A stretch of 29,844 nt of DNA, taken from positions 1-29,844 of the forward strand of contig JBNLDE010000150.1 of the NCBI GenBank assembly GCA_050304175.1, written 5' to 3'. Below, piece by piece: positions 15,129 through 22,753 of the stretch. The number at the start of each line of letters is the position of its first letter. Within the stretch, counting starts at the first letter, position 1. The DNA comes from JAIOIW01 sp050304175 (GTDB lineage: Bacteria > Pseudomonadota > Alphaproteobacteria > Rhizobiales > Rhizobiaceae). The translations under genes were made by a program, and so were the position numbers. The notes below the pieces were generated by a model, which saw nothing but the letters and a program-made list of their open reading frames with translations, made no database searches and was not told where the DNA came from.

Positions 15129-15422
15129 TCACGCATCCAAGCCCGCCGCATCGAAGCCGGCACCGTAGACTCTGACGATCTCGAGCTTCGGCAGCATATC
15201 GATCGTGGCGCGCTCCGCGCCCAATTCGCCGCGTGTTGCAATTCCGCGAATGTCCGCCGCGACGGCAGCCAGGAAGGCTTTCTTGTTGTCGGCCTCGAAG
15301 TAACGGTGCATCGCGAACGCTGCGTCCAGCGGTTGTTGATTCCACTCGGGGCAAGGGCCGACCCGCAGCAATTCTATCAGCCCGCACCTCCGCCCCGCCT
15401 TTCGATTTCCGATATTGACCAT
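15129..15422 (-). pseudogene. Truncated D-2-hydroxyacid dehydrogenase
   Basis: The frame encodes only about 97 residues. Its sequence (LIELLRVGPCPEWNQQPLD, then KKAFLAAVAADIRGIATRGELGA, then MLPKLEIVRVYGAGFDAAGLDA) reads like the first third of a D-isomer-specific 2-hydroxyacid dehydrogenase of the glyoxylate/hydroxypyruvate/2-ketogluconate reductase type. It stops exactly where the family continues into its NAD-binding domain, and nothing similar follows before idnD. It therefore appears to be a 5' remnant after a deletion. The ATG at 15422 overlaps operator 2, so the intact gene was probably the first gene of the idnD transcript. 2-Ketogluconate reduction would have fitted this pathway. Confidence 0.7.
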
Positions 15423-15436
15423 GTTATCGATAACAT
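15421..15436. promoter_or_regulatory. Predicted operator 2 of the LacI-type regulator (idnO/idnD divergent promoter)
   Basis: ATGTTATCGATAACAT is a perfect 16-bp palindrome placed between the divergent idnD side and the idnO-gntK-regulator side. TTGACC (15415-15420) directly abuts it and may be a -35 element, so a bound repressor would block the promoter. Confidence 0.8.
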
Positions 15437-15484
15437 ATAGGCATGAAAAAGGGCGAAGTCGATAGGAATTTTGGAGTTTTCAAG

Positions 15485-16255
15485 ATGGCTGATCTGGACC
15501 TGTTCGACCTGAGCGGACGCATTGCTCTGGTGACCGGTTCTTCGCAGGGGATTGGCTTTGCGCTGGCAAAAGGCTTGGCAAAGGCCGGTGCAACGCTTGT
15601 CCTCAACGGCCGCGACGAGGCAAAGCTCGCCGAGGCCGCCGCCGTGCTGGCGGAGACCGGCGCAACCGTCCATCAGCTGCCGTTCGACGTGACCGACCAC
15701 GAAGCCGCACGCAATGCCGTGGATGGATTCGAAACCTCGGTCGGCGCCATCGAGATTTGCGTCAACAATGCCGGAATGCAGCATCGGGCGCCCCTGGAGG
15801 AATTTCCGGCCGAGGCTTTCGAACGGTTGATGCGCACAAACGTCGCTTCGGTGTTTCACGTCGGGCAAGCCGTGGCGCGCCACATGATCGGGCGCCGACG
15901 CGGAAAGATCATCAATATCGCATCTGTGCAAACCGCGCTCGCCCGCCCTTCCATTGCGCCATACACGGCAACCAAGGGCGCCGTCGGCAACCTGACAAAA
16001 GGCATGGCCACCGATTGGGCGAAATACGGGCTGCAGTGTAACGCCATCGCGCCGGGTTATTTCGACACGCCTTTGAACGCAGCGCTCGTCGCCGATCCCG
16101 ACTTCAGTGCCTGGCTCGAAAAACGGACCCCGGCGGGGCGCTGGGGCCGGGTGGAGGAACTGGTCGGCGCCTGCATCTTCCTCGCGTCAGACGCCTCTGC
16201 TTTCGTCAACGGCCACACGCTCTATGTCGATGGCGGCATTACGGTATCGCTCTGA
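15485..16255 (+). CDS. idnO: Short-chain dehydrogenase, gluconate 5-dehydrogenase-like
   Basis: This 256-residue classical SDR has the cofactor motif TGSSQGIG at residues 17-24, CVNNAG in the middle, and the catalytic Tyr160-x3-Lys164 in PYTATKGAV. The C-terminal FVNGHTLYVDGGITVSL is typical. The opening FDLSGRIALVTGSSQGIG and the overall length fit gluconate 5-dehydrogenase (5-ketogluconate reductase), the step after IdnD. The ATG at 15485 was chosen because GGAG lies 8 nt upstream and similarity starts there; an ATG at 15443 in frame, just behind the operator, would add 14 residues unlike the family. It is the first gene of idnO-gntK, separated from gntK by one base. Confidence 0.85.
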   Translation: MADLDLFDLSGRIALVTGSSQGIGFALAKGLAKAGATLVLNGRDEAKLAEAAAVLAETGATVHQLPFDVTDHEAARNAVDGFETSVGAIEICVNNAGMQHRAPLEEFPAEAFERLMRTNVASVFHVGQAVARHMIGRRRGKIINIASVQTALARPSIAPYTATKGAVGNLTKGMATDWAKYGLQCNAIAPGYFDTPLNAALVADPDFSAWLEKRTPAGRWGRVEELVGACIFLASDASAFVNGHTLYVDGGITVSL

Positions 16256-16256
16256 C

Positions 16257-16763
16257 ATGAGCGCCAAAGTTGTCATCATGGGTGTTGCCGGTTGCGGCAA
16301 GACCAGCGTTGGCGAAGGGTTGCAGATGCTGACCGGTGTTCCGTTCCTCGACGGGGATACGCTGCATCCGAAGACCAATATCGAGAAAATGGCTTCCGGT
16401 ACGCCGCTTACCGACGACGACCGCTGGCCGTGGCTTGAAGCGGTAGGCCGCCGTTTTGCCGGAAGCCCCGGGCCTTTGGTGATCGGGTGTTCAGCGCTCA
16501 AGCGGGCGTATCGCGATCATATTATCCGCTATGCAGGCGGTCCGGTGGCCTTCATTCATCTGGCCGGAACGCGCGACGAGATCGGCCGACGGATGAAGAA
16601 CCGGTCTGGTCATTTTATGCCGGTGGCGCTTCTCGACAGCCAGTTCGCCACGCTCGAACCACCGGGAGATGACGAGAACGCCATATCGATCGACATAAAC
16701 CAGCCACTCGAGACGATTGTCGCAGCGGCGGCAGAGTTCCTTGGAGGAGTACGCGATGAGTGA
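16257..16763 (+). CDS. gntK: Gluconokinase
   Basis: This 168-residue P-loop kinase phosphorylates D-gluconate to 6-phosphogluconate with ATP. The Walker A loop GVAGCGKTS occupies residues 9-17, followed by FLDGDTLHPKTNIEKMASGTPLTDDDRWPWL, which is diagnostic for the small GntK/IdnK family. CSALKRAYRD and the lid region RMKNRSGHFMP follow. Length and motifs are complete. The start codon follows the idnO stop after one base, and the last codons overlap a short downstream frame. Its product is the substrate of the gnd gene in the same block. Confidence 0.95.
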   Translation: MSAKVVIMGVAGCGKTSVGEGLQMLTGVPFLDGDTLHPKTNIEKMASGTPLTDDDRWPWLEAVGRRFAGSPGPLVIGCSALKRAYRDHIIRYAGGPVAFIHLAGTRDEIGRRMKNRSGHFMPVALLDSQFATLEPPGDDENAISIDINQPLETIVAAAAEFLGGVRDE

Positions 16764-16968
16764 ACACATCGCCCTGATCGGCGCGGGCCCGGGCGGTGAA
16801 GACCAGGCGGCACTGACGGGATTCTTCGATGGTCGTATCCGTCACCACGTAACCGGAGCAAATCATATGCGGTCTGACAGGACTGGAGCCCGATTGACTG
16901 ATCGCGGCCCGCCTTCGGAATATCCGATGCCCGCTGCGTCGAAAAAGCAACCCGCGGTCCCACTGTAA
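16756..16968 (+). CDS. Short orphan frame after gntK, possible gene remnant
   Basis: A 70-residue frame starts at an ATG inside the last codons of gntK. It has an excellent GGAGGAG ribosome-binding site (16743-16749), so translation initiation looks real. The first residues, MSEHIALIGAGPGG, resemble the start of a nucleotide-binding dehydrogenase, but similarity fades after about 25 residues and the rest is low-quality sequence up to a stop just before the regulator gene. The best reading is the 5' end of a deleted third gene of the idnO-gntK operon. A small functional peptide is the alternative. Confidence 0.35.
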   Translation: MSEHIALIGAGPGGEDQAALTGFFDGRIRHHVTGANHMRSDRTGARLTDRGPPSEYPMPAASKKQPAVPL

Positions 16969-16983
16969 CCTGCCGGAGTGAAA

Positions 16984-18012
16984 ATGAAATCGAGCCCCGC
17001 CAAAGCGCCGACGATGTCGGATGTAGCGCGCGAAGCCGGCGTGTCCCCCATGACGGTGTCACGGGCGTTCAAGGAAGACGCCTATGTGAATCCCGAAACA
17101 AGAAAGGCCATCATGGAAGCGGCCGACCGGCTAGGCTATGTCATGAACAGCACCGCGGCCGGGCTGTCGTCGCAGAAGACGGGATTTATCGCGGTCACCA
17201 TTCCTTCGATCAACAATGCCAATTTCGCCGATACGGTCCGCGGACTGACCGACGGATTGCGGGAAAGCCGCCTTCAGGTTCTTCTCGGCTACACCAATTA
17301 TGACGTGAATGAAGAAGAACGGCTGGTTCGCCAGCTTCTTACCAGGCGTCCCGAGGCGATCGTGCTTACCGGCGGCGTTCACACGGATTCCTGCCGGCGG
17401 ATGCTGGAAAACGCAGGTATCCCGGTCATCGAAACATGGGACATACCCGAAAAGCCGATTGACCGGGTTGTCGGATTTTCCAATGCGCGTGCCGCGGGCC
17501 TGCTCGTCGGGCATTTGGTGTCGACCGGCCGGAAAAGGATCGCATTCCTTGGCGGCGACACCAGTCGCGACACGAGGGGTCTCGACCGCCGCCGCGGATT
17601 CATCCACGAAATGGAGCGCCGGTCACTCGATGCCACGAGGCTTGTCGAGGTGGGACTTCCGCCGATTTCCATGCGTGAGGGCGCAGATGCCCTTGCCCGG
17701 CTTTTGCAGCAATGGCCCGACACGGAGGCGGTGGTCTGCGTGTCGGATTTAGCCGCGTTCGGTGCGCTCACTGAGTGCCAACGCCGTGGAATTGACGTCC
17801 CGGGCCAGATCGCCATCGCCGGTTTTGGCGCCTACGAGATATCCGACATCTGCGTACCGCCGATCACGACTGTCGACCCGCATTGCCAGCAGATCGGTCA
17901 ACTGGCGGCGCAGACCATACGGCTGGCACTGAAGGACCGTCCCGTGGGCGAGCATGCCGACCTCAGGTTGATCGAGCCCGAAGTTCTGCCAAGGGCATCG
18001 ACCGCGGTCTAG
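16984..18012 (+). CDS. LacI-family transcriptional regulator of the sugar-acid block
   Basis: This 342-residue regulator has an N-terminal LacI helix-turn-helix (TMSDVAREAGVSPMTVSRAFKED, about residues 10-32, then a hinge helix around residues 50-60). A periplasmic-binding-protein-type effector domain starts at TGFIAVTIPSINNANFAD. The recognition helix VSPMTVSRA and the effector domain resemble GntR/IdnR-type gluconate regulators. It is the last gene of the idnO-gntK side and is the obvious candidate to bind the two 16-bp palindromes in the block. An ATG at 16984 behind CCGGAG is preferred; a GTG at 16978 is possible. Gluconate or 6-phosphogluconate would be the expected inducer, by family analogy. 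Confidence 0.9.
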   Translation: MKSSPAKAPTMSDVAREAGVSPMTVSRAFKEDAYVNPETRKAIMEAADRLGYVMNSTAAGLSSQKTGFIAVTIPSINNANFADTVRGLTDGLRESRLQVLLGYTNYDVNEEERLVRQLLTRRPEAIVLTGGVHTDSCRRMLENAGIPVIETWDIPEKPIDRVVGFSNARAAGLLVGHLVSTGRKRIAFLGGDTSRDTRGLDRRRGFIHEMERRSLDATRLVEVGLPPISMREGADALARLLQQWPDTEAVVCVSDLAAFGALTECQRRGIDVPGQIAIAGFGAYEISDICVPPITTVDPHCQQIGQLAAQTIRLALKDRPVGEHADLRLIEPEVLPRASTAV

Positions 18013-18025
18013 CTGGCTTATGGAA

Positions 18026-19021
18026 CTACCGGATCCGGTCCAACAGAGCTGATGGAGAGACGGCGATTCCTTCGGCGGCTTCTGCCTGTCGCACCATGGT
18101 GACTATCCGCTCGGCAAGAGGCGCCGCCTCGCCATGTGCGGCAGCGAGGCGGAGGATCTCGCCTTGCAGCGCGGCGATTTCCGTTTTGCGGCCCTGCGCC
18201 AGGTCCAGAGCCATCGAACTCCGGGCATGCGGATCGACGGCGAGCATCGACCGGGCAATCAGCTGGAACAATGGTGTCGGTAGCCGCAGGATCGGAGGCA
18301 GCCAGGACGGAGGAACCGGTGTCGGCGTCTTGGCGTCGATTTGCGCCGCGGCAAGCACGCGTAGCGCTTCGTCCATCTGCGCTGCCATCACCTTGCGCCA
18401 GCCCCGGTCGAGCAGCATCTCGCGCACGGTCCGGCCCGACAGCGCATTTATCGCATTGTTGAGGTTGATCAGCAATTTGCCCCACTGGATCGCGGCGATC
18501 CGCCCGCTTTCGCGAACGGCGAGGCCCGGTACCGAGAGAAGCTTGCCGAGATCACCCGGCCCCGCTTCGATTATGATTTCTCCCGACGTCGAACGATGGA
18601 ACCGACCGCCACCCATCGGCACGACGTTGAACTCGACAACGCCAGCACGAACGTCGTGCTTCGGCAGGGCCTCGCGGAGCGTATCGGCATTGCGAACGCC
18701 ATTTTGCAGGCTGATCACACTGGCGCTCGCGGGTGCGTACTCGGCGATCAGCGTCCCCATTTCGCTGGTGGCGCCGCTCTTGACGCAGACGAGGATCAGT
18801 GCGGCGTTCGCCAGCATATCGGGCGATGTACCGGCGTCCATCACGGAGGCCTTCAACTCCAGCCCGGAAAGATCCGTGAGCCGCAAGCCGTGTTCTGCGA
18901 TCTCGTCCATTGTTCGCTGGCGGCCCAGGAACGCGACCTCGTGTCCGGCGGCGGCCAGAAGGCCGCCGACAAAACAGCCGATCGCACCGGCCCCGGCCAC
19001 CACGATTCTCGGCTTGTCCAT
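18026..19021 (-). CDS. Ketopantoate reductase (ApbA/PanE) family protein
   Basis: This 331-residue NADP-dependent reductase has the Rossmann motif VVAGAGAIGCFVGGLLAAAG at its N-terminus. The family landmarks VCVKSGAT, SLQNGV, and WGKLLINLNNAINAL with the catalytic Lys and following Asn are in order. In the family, PanE reduces ketopantoate to pantoate for coenzyme A synthesis, but genomes often hold several paralogues with other 2-oxoacid substrates. No pan gene is near, so the gene symbol is withheld. The ATG at 19021 has GGAG 6 nt upstream; an ATG at 19033 has none. It is convergent with the LacI gene, with a 13-bp gap, and not clearly part of that block. Confidence 0.85.
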   Translation of the reverse strand: MDKPRIVVAGAGAIGCFVGGLLAAAGHEVAFLGRQRTMDEIAEHGLRLTDLSGLELKASVMDAGTSPDMLANAALILVCVKSGATSEMGTLIAEYAPASASVISLQNGVRNADTLREALPKHDVRAGVVEFNVVPMGGGRFHRSTSGEIIIEAGPGDLGKLLSVPGLAVRESGRIAAIQWGKLLINLNNAINALSGRTVREMLLDRGWRKVMAAQMDEALRVLAAAQIDAKTPTPVPPSWLPPILRLPTPLFQLIARSMLAVDPHARSSMALDLAQGRKTEIAALQGEILRLAAAHGEAAPLAERIVTMVRQAEAAEGIAVSPSALLDRIR

Positions 19022-19445
19022 GATGCGCTCCATGCATAGTCCGCGAAAACTGCCTACCCGGCATCGGCCGCAAAAGGCGGCGGGCTGCGATTGGGAGCCC
19101 CGCCGCCGATTTTCCGCGCCATAATCAATCCTTGCGGGAGAACTTCAAGTCTCGCCAGCATCAGCGAGTCGGGATTCCATCGCCGCACAGATCGGCGAGC
19201 CACCATCCGAAGGCGGTCACCCGGGCCTCGCTTGACCGCGCAACCGTTGCCGTCTTTACGGCGCTGGTGTATCTTTTGGACAGAAAGGCTGCCGACAGGT
19301 AGCCGGCACCGACGTAAGTCGGTCTGACCCGACATCGCCGCGCCGGGACCTTTAATGGTCAGCCTGTTCGCGCCGCTGGCGATGCGGTCCAACGAACCAG
19401 CCGGAATCGCGGATGCCGCAGCGCTTGACCTGAGGAGGCAAGACC
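19022..19445. other. Divergent intergenic region with small hairpins
   Basis: This 424-bp region separates the panE-family gene from the ybaK-type gene. No frame in it looks coding. Besides the hairpin at 19076-19107 it holds ACCGAC/GTCGGT (19308-19323) and a GCCGT/ACGGC stem near 19250, all upstream of ybaK. No promoter stands out. Confidence 0.5.
19076..19107. terminator. Strong GC hairpin, terminator-like, upstream of the panE-family gene
   Basis: GGCGGCGGGCT (19076-19086) pairs with AGCCCCGCCGCC (19096-19107) with one bulged base and a 9-nt loop. On the minus strand it is followed by TTTT, and on the plus strand by GATTTTCC. No gene on either side obviously ends here, so its role is open: leader attenuation or termination of an unseen short transcript. 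Confidence 0.4.
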
Positions 19446-19910
19446 ATGGCTATCGCGATGACCATGCATGAATATCTGGATGACAATCACATTCCCTTTG
19501 ATGTGACCCGTCACAAGAAAACCAGCAACTCCACGATGACCGCAAGGGCGAGCCATGTTCCGGGGCCGGAACTCGCCAAAGGCGTGGTGCTGAAATGGGA
19601 CGGCAGCTACGTCCTGGCCGTACTGCCGGCGTCGCGGCAGGTCGATATCGCGAAGATCAACAAGATCATGGGGAGCAAATGCCGGCTGGCCACCGAGGAC
19701 GAGGCGAGCCAATTGTTCCCCGATTGCGAGCCGGGCGCCATCCCGATCCTTGGCGTGCCCTACAGGGTGGCCTGCCTGGTCGACGAATCGCTCGAGGAGC
19801 GGGACGACATCTATTTCGACGGCGGTGACCATCGCAACCTTGTCCACATCAGCGGCGAAGAATTCGGCCGGCTGATGTACGGCATTCCGCACGCCTCGAT
19901 CAGCGGATAG
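19446..19910 (+). CDS. YbaK/EbsC-family aminoacyl-tRNA editing-domain protein
   Basis: This 154-residue protein is a single YbaK/ProRS-INS-type editing domain. Members hydrolyse mischarged tRNA such as Cys-tRNA(Pro) or Ala-tRNA(Pro). Recognisable are the N-terminal YLDDNHIPFDVTRH, the central ELAKGVVLKWDGSYVLAVLPASRQVDI, with the conserved Lys of the 'AK' motif, and the C-terminal YFDGGDHRNLVHISGEEF. The ATG at 19446 follows AGGAGG at optimal spacing. The tRNA specificity cannot be decided. The gene stands alone; no synthetase gene is nearby. Confidence 0.87.
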   Translation: MAIAMTMHEYLDDNHIPFDVTRHKKTSNSTMTARASHVPGPELAKGVVLKWDGSYVLAVLPASRQVDIAKINKIMGSKCRLATEDEASQLFPDCEPGAIPILGVPYRVACLVDESLEERDDIYFDGGDHRNLVHISGEEFGRLMYGIPHASISG

Positions 19911-20305
19911 GTTTCGCGATCACTGCCGGACTTGGCAGCGGGCCGGATTACCGATCGCGTACATCCGGTCAGTAGGCGATGACACGGCTGACATGTCTGG
20001 TGGACGTGTCGATTGTGCGGACCCAGCAGCTCGTGGAATGGGCCGGGTCATGGTAGAGGCGTACGGTCGTCCGGTCTTCGCGATGTGAAAATCGCGTTGG
20101 CGCAATCGAGCGCCAGGCCGCCATAGTCTTGGCCTGAACACCGTTGTGGCGCGCCACCGGGCACCAAACGGCCGGTTTTGCGGATGCCACCCGTTCGCCA
20201 TTGGCCGGCTCGGTGTCCGAATTGAACCTCAGGCCCGGGTTCGTGCCTGCGATTGTTTCGGGGCATCCCAGCTGCCGTGGTCAGCGGTTACTGCGTGATG
20301 ACGAT
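19911..20305. other. Gene-poor stretch with one coding-like minus-strand frame
   Basis: Between the ybaK-type gene and the L,D-transpeptidase stop lie 395 bp. On the minus strand one frame ending at 19969 is open for roughly 100 codons with mostly G or C at third positions. It ends in DRTTVRLYHDPAHSTSCWVRTIDTSTRHV. It has no ATG and only a GTG (20190) without a clear ribosome-binding site. It could be a small unrecognised gene (19969-20190) or the tail of a degraded one. A weak CTGCC/GGCAG stem follows the ybaK stop at 19923-19938. Confidence 0.35.
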
Positions 20306-20752
20306 CTACGCGTTGAACTTGCCGTATTGCGAGACCAGGTTGAAGAAGGTCTTCGCGTTCGCCGGATCGAGGCGGACACAGCCATGCGGGGCCGGGTGCC
20401 CGAGCTGGGAGACGGCGTCGGTGGTACGGACGGCATATCCGCCGTTTAAGAACACGGAGTGCGGCATCGGCACGTAATCGTATTTGCGCGAGTACCAGAT
20501 CTTGTGCATCCCGTAGGGCCTGAAAGCGCCGGTGGGCGTGACGTAGCCGCGCCAGGCTGTCGAGACCTTCCGTTCATAAGCGAAGGCGCCGTCGACATAT
20601 ATCTTCATGCGCTGATCGGAAATGTCGTTTTTCGCAAGGATCGGCGGCAGGGCGCTGGCCAAGGCCGAAGCGTGGGCGAAGACCGGCTGGGTGGCCGTGG
20701 CGATGCCAAAGCTGATGACGGTCTGGATGGCGGTGGTGCGGAACTTGTTCAT
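20306..20752 (-). CDS. L,D-transpeptidase (YkuD domain), secreted
   Basis: This 148-residue protein has a signal peptide (about residues 1-27, ending near PVFAHA) followed by one YkuD catalytic domain. The active-site motif is HGCVRL, with Cys125 preceded by GHPAPHG and His123 close by, and WRGYVTPTGAFRPYG is the typical upstream strand. Such enzymes form 3-3 peptidoglycan crosslinks or attach outer-membrane proteins to peptidoglycan in Rhizobiales. The protein is short and lacks a LysM or other wall-binding domain. It is followed on its strand by the gene-poor stretch, and is preceded by an upstream region of about 310 bp. Confidence 0.88.
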   Translation of the reverse strand: MNKFRTTAIQTVISFGIATATQPVFAHASALASALPPILAKNDISDQRMKIYVDGAFAYERKVSTAWRGYVTPTGAFRPYGMHKIWYSRKYDYVPMPHSVFLNGGYAVRTTDAVSQLGHPAPHGCVRLDPANAKTFFNLVSQYGKFNA

Positions 20753-21065
20753 GACGTTTCCCTCATCGAATTTGTTGATTGTCGTTCGAATGACGGGGGA
20801 ATGCCGTTTCAGCTTTTCAGCCGGATTTCTTGGTGAGATTCAAATGTTACCGGATTGTTTCTAGGGAAAGCGAACGCGTGTCGCGTAATCGACGCTCTTT
20901 CGCGAGAGTAGAGGAACCGAACACAGCGCCGCCAGATGCCGGTTCCAGGCCAACGGCAGCGCGAACCCGCGCCGAACCGTTGGCAGCGCGGGGCGGTAAT
21001 GAAAGCATCGATCGCGATGGTTGGACCGGCCGGTCTTGCGCCTGGTCGGTGCCTGTTGCGTTTCC
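20753..21065. other. Intergenic region between porin-like gene and L,D-transpeptidase
   Basis: This 313-bp region holds the likely promoter of the L,D-transpeptidase gene near its right-hand start (AT-rich at 20757-20800) and otherwise imperfect GC-rich repeats such as GGCAGCGCG at two places (20956, 20982). I see no gene and no convincing terminator. Confidence 0.4.
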
Positions 21066-22163
21066 CTATCGCGCGATTTCGAACCCGAATGACTTTGCGA
21101 TCCGCAATCCGGCCGTGTGGCTTGTGACGCCGCTTTCGCGGGTGATGACATAGCCCGCGGATACGTCGAAATCGTTTTCGAAGCGGTAGCCGGCCGAGGC
21201 TTGCGCGAGAAAATCGTTGTCGCTTCCTCCGGCAAAATACCGGGTTTGGCGAAAGGTCGTGGCGAATTCCGCGTGCCACGGTCCATTTGCCAGCGACACC
21301 CCTCCGGTCGCATAGAAAGCCCGGTCCCCGGTTCCGCCGACACCGTCGAAATAGGCAAGTTCACCATTCAGGCCAAGCCTGATCCCGCCGGAAAGTGTCG
21401 ATTCGTACAAGGCGCCGACTGCAACGCCGTTGACGTCGGAAACGTCGCCCGCTCCCGCGCTCAGATGAACATAGCCGGTGTGCCACGACAGCCCATCCAT
21501 CGCGGGTATGGCGAAGCCGTCGAGCGTGATCGAGAAATTGTTCGGCTTTCCGGTATTGCCCGGGCCGCCAGCGGTCAGGCTCGTGCGTCCACGGCTGGTG
21601 AAGGCGGAATCGGACAGGATCGACGTATCGGCGAAGAAGACGTTGCCGCCGACGCTGATCATGCCCGCGTTTCCCGCGTCGAACTCGTAGGCAACGCCGA
21701 AGCCAATCATCTCGCTCAGTTCGTAATCTTCCGCGAAGCCGGTGCCGTAGACTCCGGGGGTGACTTCCCAGGCCTGACCGAATCCCGGTCCGAACTTGCC
21801 GGCGACGAGGCTTGCGCCATTCTTTTCGATCTCGATGTTGAGCGTGTCGACGTAGAGGCCGAGATCGCCGAAATACCTGTTCGTAGAAGGCTGCGGATCG
21901 AGTACGGGCTCGAAGGTCAGTCCAAGGTTGACGGCCAGCCAATGCGTCGGGTTGAACGCGATCGCCAGTGCGCCCTCCGGGTACAGATCGACGATCTCGG
22001 CGGTGGGGTCGCCTGAATCAAGGGTCCAGTCGGCGGCAAAGTCGAGTTCCAGCTCGCCGCTGACCAGCGGCTTGGCCTGGTTGTCAGCAGTTTCGTCCGC
22101 CAAGGCAGGTGACGTGGCGAGAATGGATGCCAGCGCGCAGCCGGCGATGATGTTCCGATTCAT
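21066..22163 (-). CDS. Outer-membrane beta-barrel (porin-like) protein
   Basis: This 365-residue protein has a clear signal peptide (residues 1-23, ALASILATSPALA followed by DET). After it come alternating amphipathic strands of about 10 residues separated by glycine/asparagine-rich turns, for example WLAVNLGLTFEPV, MIGFGVAYEFDAG and RAFYATGGVSLANGPWHAEFATTF. The terminal SFGFEIAR lacks the classic C-terminal Phe. This is the pattern of an outer-membrane barrel of 14-18 strands, similar to uncharacterised alphaproteobacterial porin-like proteins. I cannot name a substrate. The ATG at 22163 follows GAGGGA at good spacing. The gene is single and is preceded by a long (590 bp) upstream region. 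Confidence 0.8.
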   Translation of the reverse strand: MNRNIIAGCALASILATSPALADETADNQAKPLVSGELELDFAADWTLDSGDPTAEIVDLYPEGALAIAFNPTHWLAVNLGLTFEPVLDPQPSTNRYFGDLGLYVDTLNIEIEKNGASLVAGKFGPGFGQAWEVTPGVYGTGFAEDYELSEMIGFGVAYEFDAGNAGMISVGGNVFFADTSILSDSAFTSRGRTSLTAGGPGNTGKPNNFSITLDGFAIPAMDGLSWHTGYVHLSAGAGDVSDVNGVAVGALYESTLSGGIRLGLNGELAYFDGVGGTGDRAFYATGGVSLANGPWHAEFATTFRQTRYFAGGSDNDFLAQASAGYRFENDFDVSAGYVITRESGVTSHTAGLRIAKSFGFEIAR

Positions 22164-22753
22164 GATGTGTCCCTCATTTCGGGGATCCTTCGGCGGGATA
22201 CCCCTTTTCGGATTGTGATTGCGCCGCGACGTTGAGCCTCCGCGCCCAAACCGCTCACGGCTGGAGGTGGAGACCTTTGGGAAGATGTGAGTCGAACAGG
22301 CGGAAACGGTTCCGGGTTCGGGACGGAAATCCATGTTTGGCCGAGAGGACGGAGGACAAAGCGCTCCGTCCCTCCGTGCCGTGGCAAAGAGACCATGACC
22401 GGCTCCTCCAATCGAAAGGGTTCAAGGCCCTGGCATCAAAGGTTGCACCTGCTGGTGCGGAACAAGCCATAGGTGCCTACTGGTCGGTGAGTCAAATACT
22501 ATCTTTTAGAAAAATTCCAATATATCAATAACTTAGAACGTTTCCAAGCTAGGGGTGGTTCCGCGAACTGGCTGCCACCTTTTTTGGTCTGGCCTCAATA
22601 ATCGCGATCGAGATACCGAACGCATCGCTCGCAATCCAGCGAGCCCATTGACGCCTGACCCGCTCCCGCGTAGGGAACCGCCTATGTTCCCGGGCGCTGA
22701 TCGCCCGGCCGCCGGCGCGCTTCGCGCAGCCGCGAAACGAAAGCCCGAACTGA
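22164..22753. other. Long divergent promoter region (porin-like gene / DEAD-box helicase)
   Basis: These 590 bp contain no plausible gene. An AT-rich island at about 22490-22545 stands out from GC-rich surroundings and may hold the helicase or porin promoter. A CGGGCG/CGCCCG hairpin at 22691-22707 lies in the probable helicase leader, about 50 nt before its start codon. Confidence 0.5.

Noticed and set aside
17883..19124. 413-codon plus-strand frame spanning the LacI end and the panE-family gene
   Set aside because: It crosses two well-supported genes on both strands and shows no domain.
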